From: Streptomyces camponoticapitis
GTDB taxonomy: Bacteria > Actinomycetota > Actinomycetes > Streptomycetales > Streptomycetaceae
Reading direction: 5' to 3'
NCBI RefSeq assembly: GCF_014646115.1
Contig: NZ_BMMV01000009.1
Coordinates: forward strand, 124,001-188,000
DNA length: 64,000 nt
Position numbers and translations under genes: made by a program. The first letter of the stretch is position 1. Each line of letters starts with the position of its first letter. Positions 1-7,933 of the stretch are shown in pieces. Below the pieces are notes generated by a model, which did no database searches, had not been told where the DNA came from, and saw only the letters and a list, made by a program, of their open reading frames with translations.

Positions 1-33
1 CGCCCGGTCCACCCCGCCCGTCCCGCGGACCTC

Positions 34-1320
34 TCAGTCGCCGGTCGTGCCGAAGCTTTCCAGCGGCACCGTCGGGTCGGCGAGGGCGTCGAGATCCTGC
101 TGTCCGCCGGAACCGATGATCCGCTGGATGTCGCCGGTGACGTCCCACACGTTGACGTTCATCCCGGCCAGCACCCGGCGGTCCTTGAGCCAGAAGGCGA
201 TGAACTCCCTCTTTCCCGCGTCGCCGCGCACCACCACCTGGTCGTAACTGCCGGGCGGCGCCCAGCCCGAGTACTCCAGGCCCAGGTCGTACTGGTCGGA
301 GAAGAAGTACGGCAGCCGGTCGTACGTCACGTCCTGGCCGAGCATCGAGCGGGCCGCAGCCGGGCCGCCGTTGAGCGCGTTGGCCCAGTGTTCGACACGC
401 AGCCTGTCCGTGGGCAGCTCGGTGCCGGGCAGCGAGAAGGGGAAGGAGGCCACGTCGCCGGCCGCGTAGATGTCCGGGTCGGAGGTGCGCAGGCCCAGGT
501 CGACGGCGACTCCGCCGCCGTGCTCGCGGTCCACGAGGTCGAGGCCGGCCGCCTCGGCGAGGCCCGTACGGGGCGCGGCGCCGATCGCGGCGAGCACGGC
601 GTGCGCCATGTGCTCCTCGCCGTCCTGGGTGCGGACGGACAGGACCATGCCGTCCTGGCCGACGATCTCGGTGAGCCGGGCGCCGAAGTGGAACCGTACG
701 CCGTGCTCGCTGTGCAGTTCGGTGAAGAGCTGTCCCAGCTCCGGGCCGATGACCTGGTGCAGCGGCGTCGGGTGCGGCTCGACGATGGTGACCTCGGCGC
801 CGTACCCGCGGGCGGCGGATGCGACCTCCAGACCGATCCAGCCGCCGCCGGCGATGACCAGATGGCCGTTGTCGCGGCCGAGGGTGGTGAGGACCTGGCG
901 GAGCCGGTCGGCGTGGGCGAGCCTGCGCAGATGGTGGACACCCGCGAGGTCGGTGCCGGGGATGTCGAGACGGCGGGGTTCGGAGCCGGTGGTCAGGAGC
1001 AGCTTGTCGTAGCGCACGGAGGTGCCGTCGCCGAGGTGGACGCAGCGGGTGCCGCGGTCGATCTCGGTGACCGTCTGGCCGAGGTGGAGCTCCACCCGTT
1101 GCCGGGCGTACCAGGCGGGCTCGTGGACGAAGACGCTGTCGCGCTCCTCCTTGCCGGTCAGGAAGCCCTTCGACAGCGGGGGGCGTTCGTAGGGGTGGTC
1201 TCCCTCGTCCCCGATGATGATCACTCGGCCGGTGAAGCCTTCGGTACGGAGGGTTTCCGCGGCCTTCGCCCCGGCCAGCCCACCGCCGACGATCACGAAA
1301 GTCCGATGTGCGTCGACCAC
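34..1320 (-). CDS. FAD-dependent NAD(P)H ferredoxin/rubredoxin-type reductase
   Basis: A 428-residue flavoprotein of the class that moves electrons from NAD(P)H to a small iron-sulfur protein. The first dinucleotide fold (VIVGGGLAGAKAAE, about residues 8-21) binds FAD. A second fold near residue 155 (GGGWIGLE) binds NAD(P)H. The motif YAAGDVA near residue 290 is the second FAD-contact motif of the family, and the last 80 residues fit the usual reductase C-terminal domain. I chose the GTG at 1320 because AGGAGG lies 6 nt upstream and the fold starts a few residues in; the open frame continues upstream without a ribosome site. No ferredoxin or P450 gene is adjacent, so the partner is unknown. 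It could serve the nitrate reductase at 4801, which has no reductase domain of its own, but that is a guess. Confidence 0.85.
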   Translation of the reverse strand: MVDAHRTFVIVGGGLAGAKAAETLRTEGFTGRVIIIGDEGDHPYERPPLSKGFLTGKEERDSVFVHEPAWYARQRVELHLGQTVTEIDRGTRCVHLGDGTSVRYDKLLLTTGSEPRRLDIPGTDLAGVHHLRRLAHADRLRQVLTTLGRDNGHLVIAGGGWIGLEVASAARGYGAEVTIVEPHPTPLHQVIGPELGQLFTELHSEHGVRFHFGARLTEIVGQDGMVLSVRTQDGEEHMAHAVLAAIGAAPRTGLAEAAGLDLVDREHGGGVAVDLGLRTSDPDIYAAGDVASFPFSLPGTELPTDRLRVEHWANALNGGPAAARSMLGQDVTYDRLPYFFSDQYDLGLEYSGWAPPGSYDQVVVRGDAGKREFIAFWLKDRRVLAGMNVNVWDVTGDIQRIIGSGGQQDLDALADPTVPLESFGTTGD

Positions 1321-1511
1321 TTGATGCCTCCTCGTTACGCTGCCGCCATCTGTGAGCGTCCCGCACGGAGCGTGATGGCGAAAGAGGGGAGGCTCCACGG
1401 GCATGGTTCCGGCTTGATGTGGCTACCTTGCTACACGCGTCATCCCAGTGCGTGGCGGCTCGGCCCGCTTCGGCCATTGGCTGAATATGACGGGTGCCTG
1501 ATGCACGGTGC

Positions 1512-1532
1512 GGGCGCCCGGGTGAGGCGCCC
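1512..1532 (-). terminator. Possible terminator after dgt
   Basis: GGGCGCC and GGCGCCC form a 7-bp stem with a 7-nt loop, 12 bases past the dgt stop codon. There is no T-run, which is usual for this GC content. It is weak evidence only. Confidence 0.35.
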
Positions 1533-1543
1533 CGGTGCGTCCC

Positions 1544-2923
1544 TCAGGTGCGACCGGTGAGCGCCGTGTGAAGGGAGCGCGCCGCCGCATCCGTAAGAGA
1601 GGCGATCTGGTCGACGATCACCCGCTTGCGGGCACGGTCATCGGACGCCGTGTCGAAGAGGGCGCGGAACTGCGGGTCGAGACCGTCGGGCGCGCGGGCC
1701 GTCAGCGTCCGGGCGAGTTCGGCGAGGACGATGCGCTGGTCCGCGCGGAGGGATTCCTGGTCGGCGCGCTGCATCACATAGCGGTGGGCGACCGCTTTCA
1801 GTACGGCGCACTCGTCGCGCGCCTCCCGGGGGACGACCAGCGAGGCGCCGTAGCGGGTGAGCGGCCCGGTCCCGTACTCCGCCCGGGTGGCGGTCTCGGC
1901 CGCGAGACAGAACCGGCCGATGAGCTGGCTGGTGGCGTCCTTGAGCCTGGCCTGGGCGACGGCCGTCCCGTCGTAGCCGTGCGGCCACCACTCCTGGACC
2001 ATGAGCCGGTCCAGTGCGTCGGCCAGCTGTCCCGGGTCGGTTCCGTGCGGTACGTAGCGGCCGATCGCGACCGCCCAGATCTCCTCCCGCTCGGGCGCCG
2101 AGAGAAGCATTCCCGGGTCCACATGGCCGGCGTGCAGGCCGTCCTCGAAGTCGTGCACCGAGTACGCGACGTCGTCGGACCAGTCCATCACCTGCGCCTC
2201 GAAGCAGACGCGGTTGGGCGGGGCGCCACGTCTGGCCCATTCGAAGACGGGCAGGTCGTCCTCGTACACGCCGAACTTCACCGAGCCCGGGTCGGTGGGG
2301 TGGGCGCCCTGCGGCCAGGGGTACTTCGTCGCGGCGTCGAGGACCGCGCGCGTGAGGTTGAGGCCGACGCTGACGAGGTGTGCGCCGCCGTCGGCCCCGG
2401 CCTGCGCCTCGGCGGCGGCCTCCGCGTGCGGCGCGGTGAGCGTCGTGCTGATCGCCGCCGACACCGAGTCGGCGCGGACGAAACGCTTCGGCTCGATGCG
2501 GGTGAGCAGGCGCAGCGACTGGGCGTTGCCCTCGAAGCCGCCGCAGTCCTTGGCGAAGTCGTTGAGCACCTGTTCACCGTTGTGGCCGAACGGCGGATGG
2601 CCCATGTCGTGCGAGAGACACGCGGTCTCCACGAGGTCCGGGTCGCAGCCGAGCGCGGCGCCGAGTTCGCGGCCGACCTGGGCGCACTCCAGGGAGTGGG
2701 TCAGCCGGGTGCGGGGGCTGGCGTCCCACTCCTGGCTCTGCGAGCCGGGTGTCACGACCTGGGTCTTGCCCGCGAGCCGGCGAAGGGCCGAGGAGTGCAG
2801 GACGCGCGCGCGGTCGCGCTGGAAGGCGGTGCGGCCGGGGCGCTTGTCCGGTTCGGCCGAGAAGCGTTCGGTGTCCGCCGGGTCGTAGGCGCTGTCGTCG
2901 TGAGGTGCGGTGATGCCTTCCAT
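1544..2923 (-). CDS. dgt: Deoxyguanosine triphosphate triphosphohydrolase-like protein
   Basis: A 459-residue HD-domain dNTPase. The family hydrolyses dGTP, or other dNTPs, to the nucleoside and triphosphate, and so trims the dNTP pool. The early stretch RTAFQRDRARVLHSSALRR is characteristic, followed by RLTHSLE and the metal-binding HDMGHPPFGHNGE at roughly residues 103-115. The length matches actinobacterial members. The ATG at 2923 has no Shine-Dalgarno, but TACCTT sits 6 nt upstream as a -10 element, so the mRNA is probably leaderless. The 5' end lies inside the reading frame of the sirohydrochlorin chelatase on the same strand (a 172-nt overlap), so its promoter is inside that gene. Confidence 0.92.
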   Translation of the reverse strand: MEGITAPHDDSAYDPADTERFSAEPDKRPGRTAFQRDRARVLHSSALRRLAGKTQVVTPGSQSQEWDASPRTRLTHSLECAQVGRELGAALGCDPDLVETACLSHDMGHPPFGHNGEQVLNDFAKDCGGFEGNAQSLRLLTRIEPKRFVRADSVSAAISTTLTAPHAEAAAEAQAGADGGAHLVSVGLNLTRAVLDAATKYPWPQGAHPTDPGSVKFGVYEDDLPVFEWARRGAPPNRVCFEAQVMDWSDDVAYSVHDFEDGLHAGHVDPGMLLSAPEREEIWAVAIGRYVPHGTDPGQLADALDRLMVQEWWPHGYDGTAVAQARLKDATSQLIGRFCLAAETATRAEYGTGPLTRYGASLVVPREARDECAVLKAVAHRYVMQRADQESLRADQRIVLAELARTLTARAPDGLDPQFRALFDTASDDRARKRVIVDQIASLTDAAARSLHTALTGRT

Positions 2924-3678
2924 GCACCGAAGGTAACCGGCTCGGCCGCCGGGTATGCCCGCGCCTCCTCGTAGCGGTGGAGCAGGAGGCGTGCCATGTC
3001 CGGGTGGGCGCCGAGCGGGGCGGCGGCGGTCCATGGCGCGTCGGCGGCCGCACGGGTGGCGAAGTGACCGGGGGCGGTGAAGTACGACGCGAGCGCGATA
3101 CGGCTCCGGCCACGTGCCGTCAGGTCCCGTACGGCGTCGCGGACGGTGGGGGTGGCGGCGGACGCGTACGCGGGGACGACCGGCACCCCGCCGAGCCGCG
3201 CGCTCAGCAGCGCCGCCGTGCGGCGGGCGGCCGCGGCCGAGCGCGGGTCGCGTGATCCGGCGGCGGCCAGGACGACGGCGGTGTCGTCCGCACGGTGCGG
3301 TTCGTCGCGCCAGCCGGCCTCCACGAGGCGTGCGTACAAGGTCTCGACCAGCAGCGGGTGCGGGCCGAGCGGTGCGGCGATCGTGGTCCGCAGCCGGGGC
3401 GCGGCGGCGGCCGCGCGGGGCAGGTCGTACGTGATGTGGTGGCCGGGTCCGAGCAGCAGCGGTACGAGGACGGCCCGGCCGCCTCCCAAGGAGGCGAGCG
3501 TGTCGGCGAGGGAGGGCCGCTCGATCTCGATGTGCCCGAGCCGGACGGTGAGACCGGGCCGGTGCTCCTGGACCAGTCGCAGCAGGGCCCTGACGGTGCG
3601 CAGGGCGCGTGGGTCGCGGCTGCCGTGGGCGACGACGACAAGGGTGGGGGCGGGGGTCCCGGCGGGCGGCTCATCCAT
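2752..3678 (-). CDS. Sirohydrochlorin chelatase (CbiX/SirB family)
   Basis: A 308-residue frame whose first 245 or so residues are a two-lobed chelatase. The catalytic histidine motif VVAHGSRDPRA is near residues 14-24, GPGHHITYDLP is near residue 78, and a second-lobe copy starts at VVLAAAGSRDPRS, with ASYFTAPGHFA in the second half. The family inserts Fe2+ or Co2+ into sirohydrochlorin. Here siroheme is the likely product, because the siroheme-dependent nitrite reductase lies 9 kb away. The last 60 residues are low-complexity Thr/Pro/Arg text that overlaps the start of dgt in another frame and look like read-through rather than a real domain, so an older stop near 2930 may have been lost. 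The start is ATG 3678. Confidence 0.85.
   Translation of the reverse strand: MDEPPAGTPAPTLVVVAHGSRDPRALRTVRALLRLVQEHRPGLTVRLGHIEIERPSLADTLASLGGGRAVLVPLLLGPGHHITYDLPRAAAAAPRLRTTIAAPLGPHPLLVETLYARLVEAGWRDEPHRADDTAVVLAAAGSRDPRSAAAARRTAALLSARLGGVPVVPAYASAATPTVRDAVRDLTARGRSRIALASYFTAPGHFATRAAADAPWTAAAPLGAHPDMARLLLHRYEEARAYPAAEPVTFGAWKASPHLTTTAPTTRRTPNASRPNRTSAPAAPPSSATARASCTPRPFAGSRARPRS
2930..2935 (-). promoter_or_regulatory. -10 element for leaderless dgt
   Basis: TACCTT is followed by six bases and then the dgt ATG. This spacing places the transcription start at or next to the A of the ATG. The same TACCNT-N6-ATG layout is seen at 7922 and 35353. Confidence 0.5.
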
Positions 3679-3871
3679 GGGCCGATCCTGGGGGGCGGAC
3701 GTTGCCGGGTGGTTGCGGCGGGTGTCGCGGAGGTTTTCGGGGTGCTCACAGGCGCGAGGGGGGCACTGCGAACTCTTCGGCGGCGCCGGACGTCCTACCG
3801 GGTGCGGGTTACGCGGTACGGGGTCCGCACGGGCGGCGGGGCCGTACGGAAGAGACGAATGACGGGGGCTC

Positions 3872-4684
3872 ATGTTCACGCCGAAGATGCCACGGCCGCG
3901 GCTGCCGGGGATACGCGTGCCGAAGGTGCGGCTTCCCGAGGTGTGCGTGCCGAAGGTGCGGCTTCCCGAGGTGCGCGTGCCGAAGGTGCGGCTGCGAAAG
4001 GTGCGGCTGCCCCGGGTGCGGCTGCCGAGGACCCGGCGGGAGCGGCGGCTCGCGGTGCAGGCCCTCATGCTCGGGTGTGTCGTGGCGCTGACGCCGCCCA
4101 CCTGGATGTGGGCGACGGCCGACGCCCATGTCCGTACCGTCGCCGACGTGCCGGAGCATGATGTCGCCGTCGTGTTCGGGGCGGGGCTGCGGGGTGACGC
4201 GCCGGCGCCGTATCTGGCGCACCGGCTCGACACGGCGGTCGAACTGTACGAGAGCGGCAAGGTGAAGGTCGTGCTCGTCACCGGCGACAACAGCCGCGAG
4301 GAGTACGACGAGCCGGACGCCATGCGGAGCTATCTGACGGCACGTGGAGTCCCGGACGACCGGATAGTCAGCGACTTCGCGGGCTTCGACACCTGGGACT
4401 CCTGCGTCCGGGCGAAGAAGATCTTCGGGGTGGAGCGGGCGGTGCTGGTGACGCAGGGCTTCCACGTACGGCGCGCGGTCGCGCTCTGCCGGGCGGCGGG
4501 CGTCGATTCGTACGGTGTCGGGGTCGCCGAGCGGCACGACGTGACCTGGTACTACGGCGGGGTCCGGGAGCTGGCGGCGGCGGGCAAGGCGGCGCTGGAC
4601 GCGCTGACCCGGCCCGATCCGCACTTCCTCGGTCCGGTCGAGACCGGTGTCGGCGAGGCGCTGGCGGGCGGCGGGCGGCCCTGA
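3872..4684 (+). CDS. SanA/YdcF-like DUF218 membrane protein with repeat-rich N-terminus
   Basis: A 270-residue protein. Residues 16-50 are a basic repeat of the form VPKVRLPEV in 10-residue steps that decays to VRLPR. A single membrane segment follows at about 59-82, then a DUF218 domain from about 97 to the end (VVFGAGLRGD, LVTGDNS, WDSCVRAKKIFGV, LVTQGFHVRRAVALC). DUF218 proteins such as E. coli SanA affect envelope permeability to vancomycin; the enzymatic activity is not settled. The domain would sit outside the membrane and the repeat in the cytoplasm. It is divergent from the chelatase gene. The basic tail may bind nucleic acid, lipid head groups or an anionic protein; nothing in the sequence decides which. 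Confidence 0.82.
   Translation: MFTPKMPRPRLPGIRVPKVRLPEVCVPKVRLPEVRVPKVRLRKVRLPRVRLPRTRRERRLAVQALMLGCVVALTPPTWMWATADAHVRTVADVPEHDVAVVFGAGLRGDAPAPYLAHRLDTAVELYESGKVKVVLVTGDNSREEYDEPDAMRSYLTARGVPDDRIVSDFAGFDTWDSCVRAKKIFGVERAVLVTQGFHVRRAVALCRAAGVDSYGVGVAERHDVTWYYGGVRELAAAGKAALDALTRPDPHFLGPVETGVGEALAGGGRP
3915..3992 (+). repeat. 30-bp tandem repeat inside the sanA-like gene
   Basis: Near-identical 30-nt units start at 3915 and 3945, with a partial third from 3975. Each begins CGTGCCGAAGGTGCGGCTTC and encodes one VPKVRLPEV-type decapeptide. After 3992 the pattern decays to imperfect 15-nt steps. The near identity of the DNA copies suggests recent expansion by slippage. Confidence 0.85.
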
Positions 4685-4751
4685 AGCGGGCCCACCCGGG
4701 CCGGCCCTCACAGCGCGGGGCGGACGGGCGGGAGGTGCGCGTGTCGGGGGC

Positions 4752-4789
4752 GTAACCGCCCACGGCCGGGGCCGTAACACCGGGAACGC
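4752..4789 (+). promoter_or_regulatory. GlnR-like box upstream of nitrate reductase
   Basis: GTAAC occurs at 4752-4756 and again at 4774-4778, exactly 22 bp (two helical turns) apart, and GAAC follows the second copy after five bases. This fits the GTnAC-n6-GAAAC half-site pattern known for the actinobacterial nitrogen regulator GlnR. It ends 12 bp before the ATG, and a weak -10-like CACGCT lies between. Confidence 0.55.
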
Positions 4790-4800
4790 ACGCTGGCGCC

Positions 4801-6924
4801 ATGACCGATGCCGCTGTCCCGACCCACTGCCCGTACTGCGCGTTGCAGTGCGGGATGAGCCTGCGGCGTACGGGCGGCGAGGACCCAGGTGTCGAGGTCG
4901 TCGAGCGCACCGACTTCCCCGTCAACCGTGGCGCGCTGTGCGGCAAGGGGCGTACGGCGCCCGCCGTGCTGTCGTCACGGGTGCGGCTCACCGGACCGCT
5001 GGTACGGCGGCCGGGCAGTGGCGCGCTCGAACCCGCCACCTGGGACGAGGCGCTCGGCGCCGTCGCCGACGGGCTCGCGAGGACGCGGTCGGGCCACGGT
5101 CCGGACGCGGTGGGCGTCTTCGGCGGGGGCGGGCTGACGAACGAGAAGGCGTACACGCTCGGAAAGTTCGCCCGTGTCGTGCTGGGGACCTCGCAGATCG
5201 ACTACAACGGGCGTTTCTGCATGTCGTCGGCCGCCGCCGCGCACCAGAGGGCGTTCGGGCTCGACCGGGGGCTGCCGTTCCCGCTGGCGGACGTCCCGCG
5301 TACGGGGTGCGTCGTCCTGGTCGGTTCGAATCTCGCCGAGACCATGCCGCCCGCTCTGCGCCATCTGACCGAACTGCGCGAGAACGGCGGCACGTTGATC
5401 GTCGTCGATCCGCGCAGGACGAAAACCGCCGAGCAGGCGGATCTCCATCTGGCGCCGCGGCCCGGCACGGATCTGGCCCTGGCGCTCGGCCTGCTGCACC
5501 TGGTGGTGGCGGGGGGCCGGACCGACGAGGCGTTCATCCGGGAGCGTACGACCGGCTGGCCGGAGGCCAGGGCCGCGGCGATGGCGCACTGGCCGGAGCA
5601 CGTCGAGCGGGTCACGGGCGTGCCGGTACCCCAACTCCGGGAGGCGGTGCGGCTGTTCTGCGACGCGCCGACGAGCATGGTGCTCACGGCGCGCGGGCCG
5701 GAGCAGCAGTCCAAGGGCACCGACACGGTGAGCGCCTGGATCAACCTCTGCCTGGCGACGGGGCGCGCGGGCCGGCCACTGTCCGGCTACGGCTGTCTCA
5801 CCGGCCAGGGCAACGGCCAGGGCGGCCGTGAACACGGCCAGAAGGCGGACCAGTTGCCCGGCTACCGGAAGCTGACCGACCCGGCCGCGCGGGAGCATGT
5901 GGCGCGGGTGTGGGGCGTGGACCCGGACGCGCTGCCGGGACCGGGGCGCAGCGCGTACGAACTGCTCGACGCACTCGGTGGCGAGGTGAAGGCGCTGCTG
6001 CTGATGGGCTCGAACCCGGTCGTCTCGGCGCCGCGCGCCTCACACATCGAGGGGCGGCTGCGGTCGCTGGACTTCCTGGCCGTGGCGGACGTGGTGCTCT
6101 CGGAGACGGCGGCACTGGCCGATGTGGTGCTGCCGGTGGCGCAGTGGGCGGAGGAGACGGGGACGACGACGAATCTGGAGGGCCGCGTCCTGCTGCGCCG
6201 CCGGGCGATCACCCCACCACCGGGCGTACGGACGGATCTTGAGGTCCTGCACGGCCTCGCGGGTCTGCTCGGCCACGAGAAGGGCTTCCCGCAGGACCCG
6301 GAAGAGGTCTTCGACGAGCTGCGCAGGGCCTCGGCGGGTGGTCCGGCCGACTACTCGGGGATCACCTACCGGCGGATCGTCGCCGAGGACGGGGTGTTCT
6401 GGCCCTGCCCGGAGGCGGGGACAGAGGCGGGCGCCCAGCCGCAGGCGCCGCGGACCGCGCCGCATCCCGGGACGCCGCGGCTGTTTCTTGAGCGGTTCGC
6501 GACGGCGGACGGACGGGCGCGGTTCGCGGATGTGGTGCATCGGGAGGCCGGGGAGGAGACCGACGGGGAGTATCCCGTGCTGCTCACCACCGGGCGGGTC
6601 GTGGCGCAGTATCAGTCGGGGGCGCAGACCCGGCGGGTCGGGGAGTTGAACGACGCGGCGCCCGGCCCCTTCGTCGAGCTGCATCCGCGCCTCGCCGAGC
6701 GCCTCGGGGTGGTCGACGGGGACCGGCTCGTCGTGGTGTCGCGGCGGGGCCGGGCGGTGGCGCCCGCGCGGGTCACGGATGCGATCCGCGCGGACACCGT
6801 CTTCATGCCGTTCCACTGGCCGGGCGAGGGCCGGGCGAACAATCTGACCAATCCGGCTCTCGACCCGACGTCCCGCATGCCGGAGTTCAAGGTGTGCGCG
6901 GTCCGCGTCGAGCGGGCGGAATGA
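4801..6924 (+). CDS. nasA: Assimilatory nitrate reductase, molybdopterin catalytic subunit
   Basis: A 707-residue cytoplasmic molybdenum enzyme that reduces nitrate to nitrite. Cys10, Cys13, Cys17 and Cys47 (in CPYCALQC and GALCGKG) hold the N-terminal [4Fe-4S] cluster. Cys140 in GRFCMSSAAAAHQ is at the position of the molybdenum ligand. LLMGSNPVVSAP, ADVVLP and the C-terminal molydopterin dinucleotide domain (VLLTTGRV...HPRLAERLGV) complete the NasA/NarB layout. There is no twin-arginine signal, which argues for the assimilatory form, and no fused flavin or [2Fe-2S] reductase domain, so electrons must come from a separate protein. The GlnR-like box just upstream suggests control by nitrogen supply. 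The gene stands alone on its strand. Confidence 0.9.
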   Translation: MTDAAVPTHCPYCALQCGMSLRRTGGEDPGVEVVERTDFPVNRGALCGKGRTAPAVLSSRVRLTGPLVRRPGSGALEPATWDEALGAVADGLARTRSGHGPDAVGVFGGGGLTNEKAYTLGKFARVVLGTSQIDYNGRFCMSSAAAAHQRAFGLDRGLPFPLADVPRTGCVVLVGSNLAETMPPALRHLTELRENGGTLIVVDPRRTKTAEQADLHLAPRPGTDLALALGLLHLVVAGGRTDEAFIRERTTGWPEARAAAMAHWPEHVERVTGVPVPQLREAVRLFCDAPTSMVLTARGPEQQSKGTDTVSAWINLCLATGRAGRPLSGYGCLTGQGNGQGGREHGQKADQLPGYRKLTDPAAREHVARVWGVDPDALPGPGRSAYELLDALGGEVKALLLMGSNPVVSAPRASHIEGRLRSLDFLAVADVVLSETAALADVVLPVAQWAEETGTTTNLEGRVLLRRRAITPPPGVRTDLEVLHGLAGLLGHEKGFPQDPEEVFDELRRASAGGPADYSGITYRRIVAEDGVFWPCPEAGTEAGAQPQAPRTAPHPGTPRLFLERFATADGRARFADVVHREAGEETDGEYPVLLTTGRVVAQYQSGAQTRRVGELNDAAPGPFVELHPRLAERLGVVDGDRLVVVSRRGRAVAPARVTDAIRADTVFMPFHWPGEGRANNLTNPALDPTSRMPEFKVCAVRVERAE

Positions 6925-7197
6925 CGGGGGCAGCGGGTACGAGGCGTGCTCGGCGCCGGTGTGGACGGTGGTCCGGCCGTCGTACGTCCCCGCCATCCGG
7001 TCGCGGTCGTCGTTGTGCGGGAACGGCCCGCACCCGGTGAGGTCGTTCTTCGGACTGGACAGCCGGGCGCCGGGGCCGGGGTGGACGGTCCCTGCCGCGC
7101 ACCCGGAGCCCGATCCGGTAGCCGGCCGGGACGCCAACCGGCGACGGTCCGACGCGCCCGCGAACTCACCGGCCGGACCGGCGTGGTCCAGGCCCCC

Positions 7198-7869
7198 TCA
7201 ACCGGCGTACGCGCGGGCCGACTTGGCGTCCCGCAGGGCCAGGCCCCACCAGGCGATCTGGTCGAGCATGGCGGCGGCCGCCGCCTCGGCGCCGTCCGGG
7301 TCCCGGTGCCTGCCCTCGTCGTCGAAGAGCGCACCGGCGTTGTGGAAGGAGACGGTGTCGCGTACGGATACGGCGTGCAGCTCGGCGAAGACCTGGCGCA
7401 GATGCTCGACGGCGCGCAGGCCGCCGGAGATCCCTCCGTACGAGACGAACCCGACGGGCTTGGCCTGCCACTCGTGGAAGTGCCAGTCGATCAGGGCTTT
7501 GAGGGACGCGGGGTAGGAGTGGTTGTACTCGGGGGTGACCACGACGAAGGCGTCCGCCTCGGCCAGTCGGTGGGTGATCCCGGCGAGCTGGTCGCGGACC
7601 TGGGCGGTCGGTCTGAAGGAGAGAGCGGTCGGCAGATCGGTGTCGGCGAGGTCGATCAGCTCGACGGTGAAGTCGGCGCGCCCGGCGGCCCGGGAGACGA
7701 ACCAGTCGGAGACGACCGGGCCGAACCGCCCGTGCCGGTTGCTGCCCAGGATGACGGCGAGCTTGAGGGGCGCCCGGGAATCCGGTGAAGCCGGGGAATC
7801 CTGGGACGCCGGGGCATCGGTTGACTTCGGGGTCGCCGCGGTCTCGGCATCGTTCGTGGTGATGTCCAT
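7198..7869 (-). CDS. NADPH-dependent FMN reductase, probable SoxR target
   Basis: A 223-residue flavodoxin-fold quinone/FMN reductase. After a low-complexity start, residues 35-48 read LKLAVILGSNRHGR, the phosphate-binding loop of the NADPH_dep_FMN_red family. TPEYNHSYPASLKALIDW near residue 115 and SYGGISGG near 143 are the other flavin-binding segments. The family reduces free FMN or quinones with NAD(P)H. The ATG at 7869 has little Shine-Dalgarno and lies about 10 nt from a likely -10, so the leader is very short. A SoxR-type box covers the promoter, pointing to induction by redox-active compounds. From memory, a homologous gene of S. coelicolor is one of the few SoxR targets. It is divergent from the aminotransferase at 7934. 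Confidence 0.88.
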   Translation of the reverse strand: MDITTNDAETAATPKSTDAPASQDSPASPDSRAPLKLAVILGSNRHGRFGPVVSDWFVSRAAGRADFTVELIDLADTDLPTALSFRPTAQVRDQLAGITHRLAEADAFVVVTPEYNHSYPASLKALIDWHFHEWQAKPVGFVSYGGISGGLRAVEHLRQVFAELHAVSVRDTVSFHNAGALFDDEGRHRDPDGAEAAAAAMLDQIAWWGLALRDAKSARAYAG

Positions 7870-7879
7870 GCCGTCGAGC

Positions 7880-7907
7880 CTGATACCTGAACCAAGGTTC
7901 AGGTCAA
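7880..7907 (-). promoter_or_regulatory. Promoter of the FMN reductase gene
   Basis: On the minus strand TTGACC (-35) and TATCAG (-10) are 16 bp apart. The predicted start of transcription is within a few bases of the ATG at 7869, giving an almost leaderless mRNA. Confidence 0.5.
7885..7904 (-). promoter_or_regulatory. SoxR box
   Basis: ACCTGAACCAAGGTTCAGGT has 9-bp inverted arms and contains an 18-bp core of the form CCTnAA-n6-TTnAGG, as in E. coli and Streptomyces SoxR operators. On the minus strand it lies between TTGACC (7907-7902) and TATCAG (7885-7880), which is where MerR-family activators such as SoxR bind. Confidence 0.75.
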
Positions 7908-7921
7908 GCCCGGCTTGCCCG

Positions 7922-7927
7922 TACCGT
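7922..7927 (+). promoter_or_regulatory. -10 element for the leaderless aminotransferase gene
   Basis: TACCGT, then six bases, then ATG 7934. No Shine-Dalgarno is visible in front of this ATG. Confidence 0.45.
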
Positions 7928-7933
7928 GGGGCC

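Noticed and set aside
388..1560. Long open frame opposite the FAD oxidoreductase
   Set aside because: It is antisense to a clear flavoprotein. Its translation is Ala/Gly/Val/Arg-rich text with no domain, and long antisense frames are routine at this GC content.
3915..3992. CRISPR-like repeats
   Set aside because: The 30-bp units are directly adjacent without spacers and are in frame within a protein gene.
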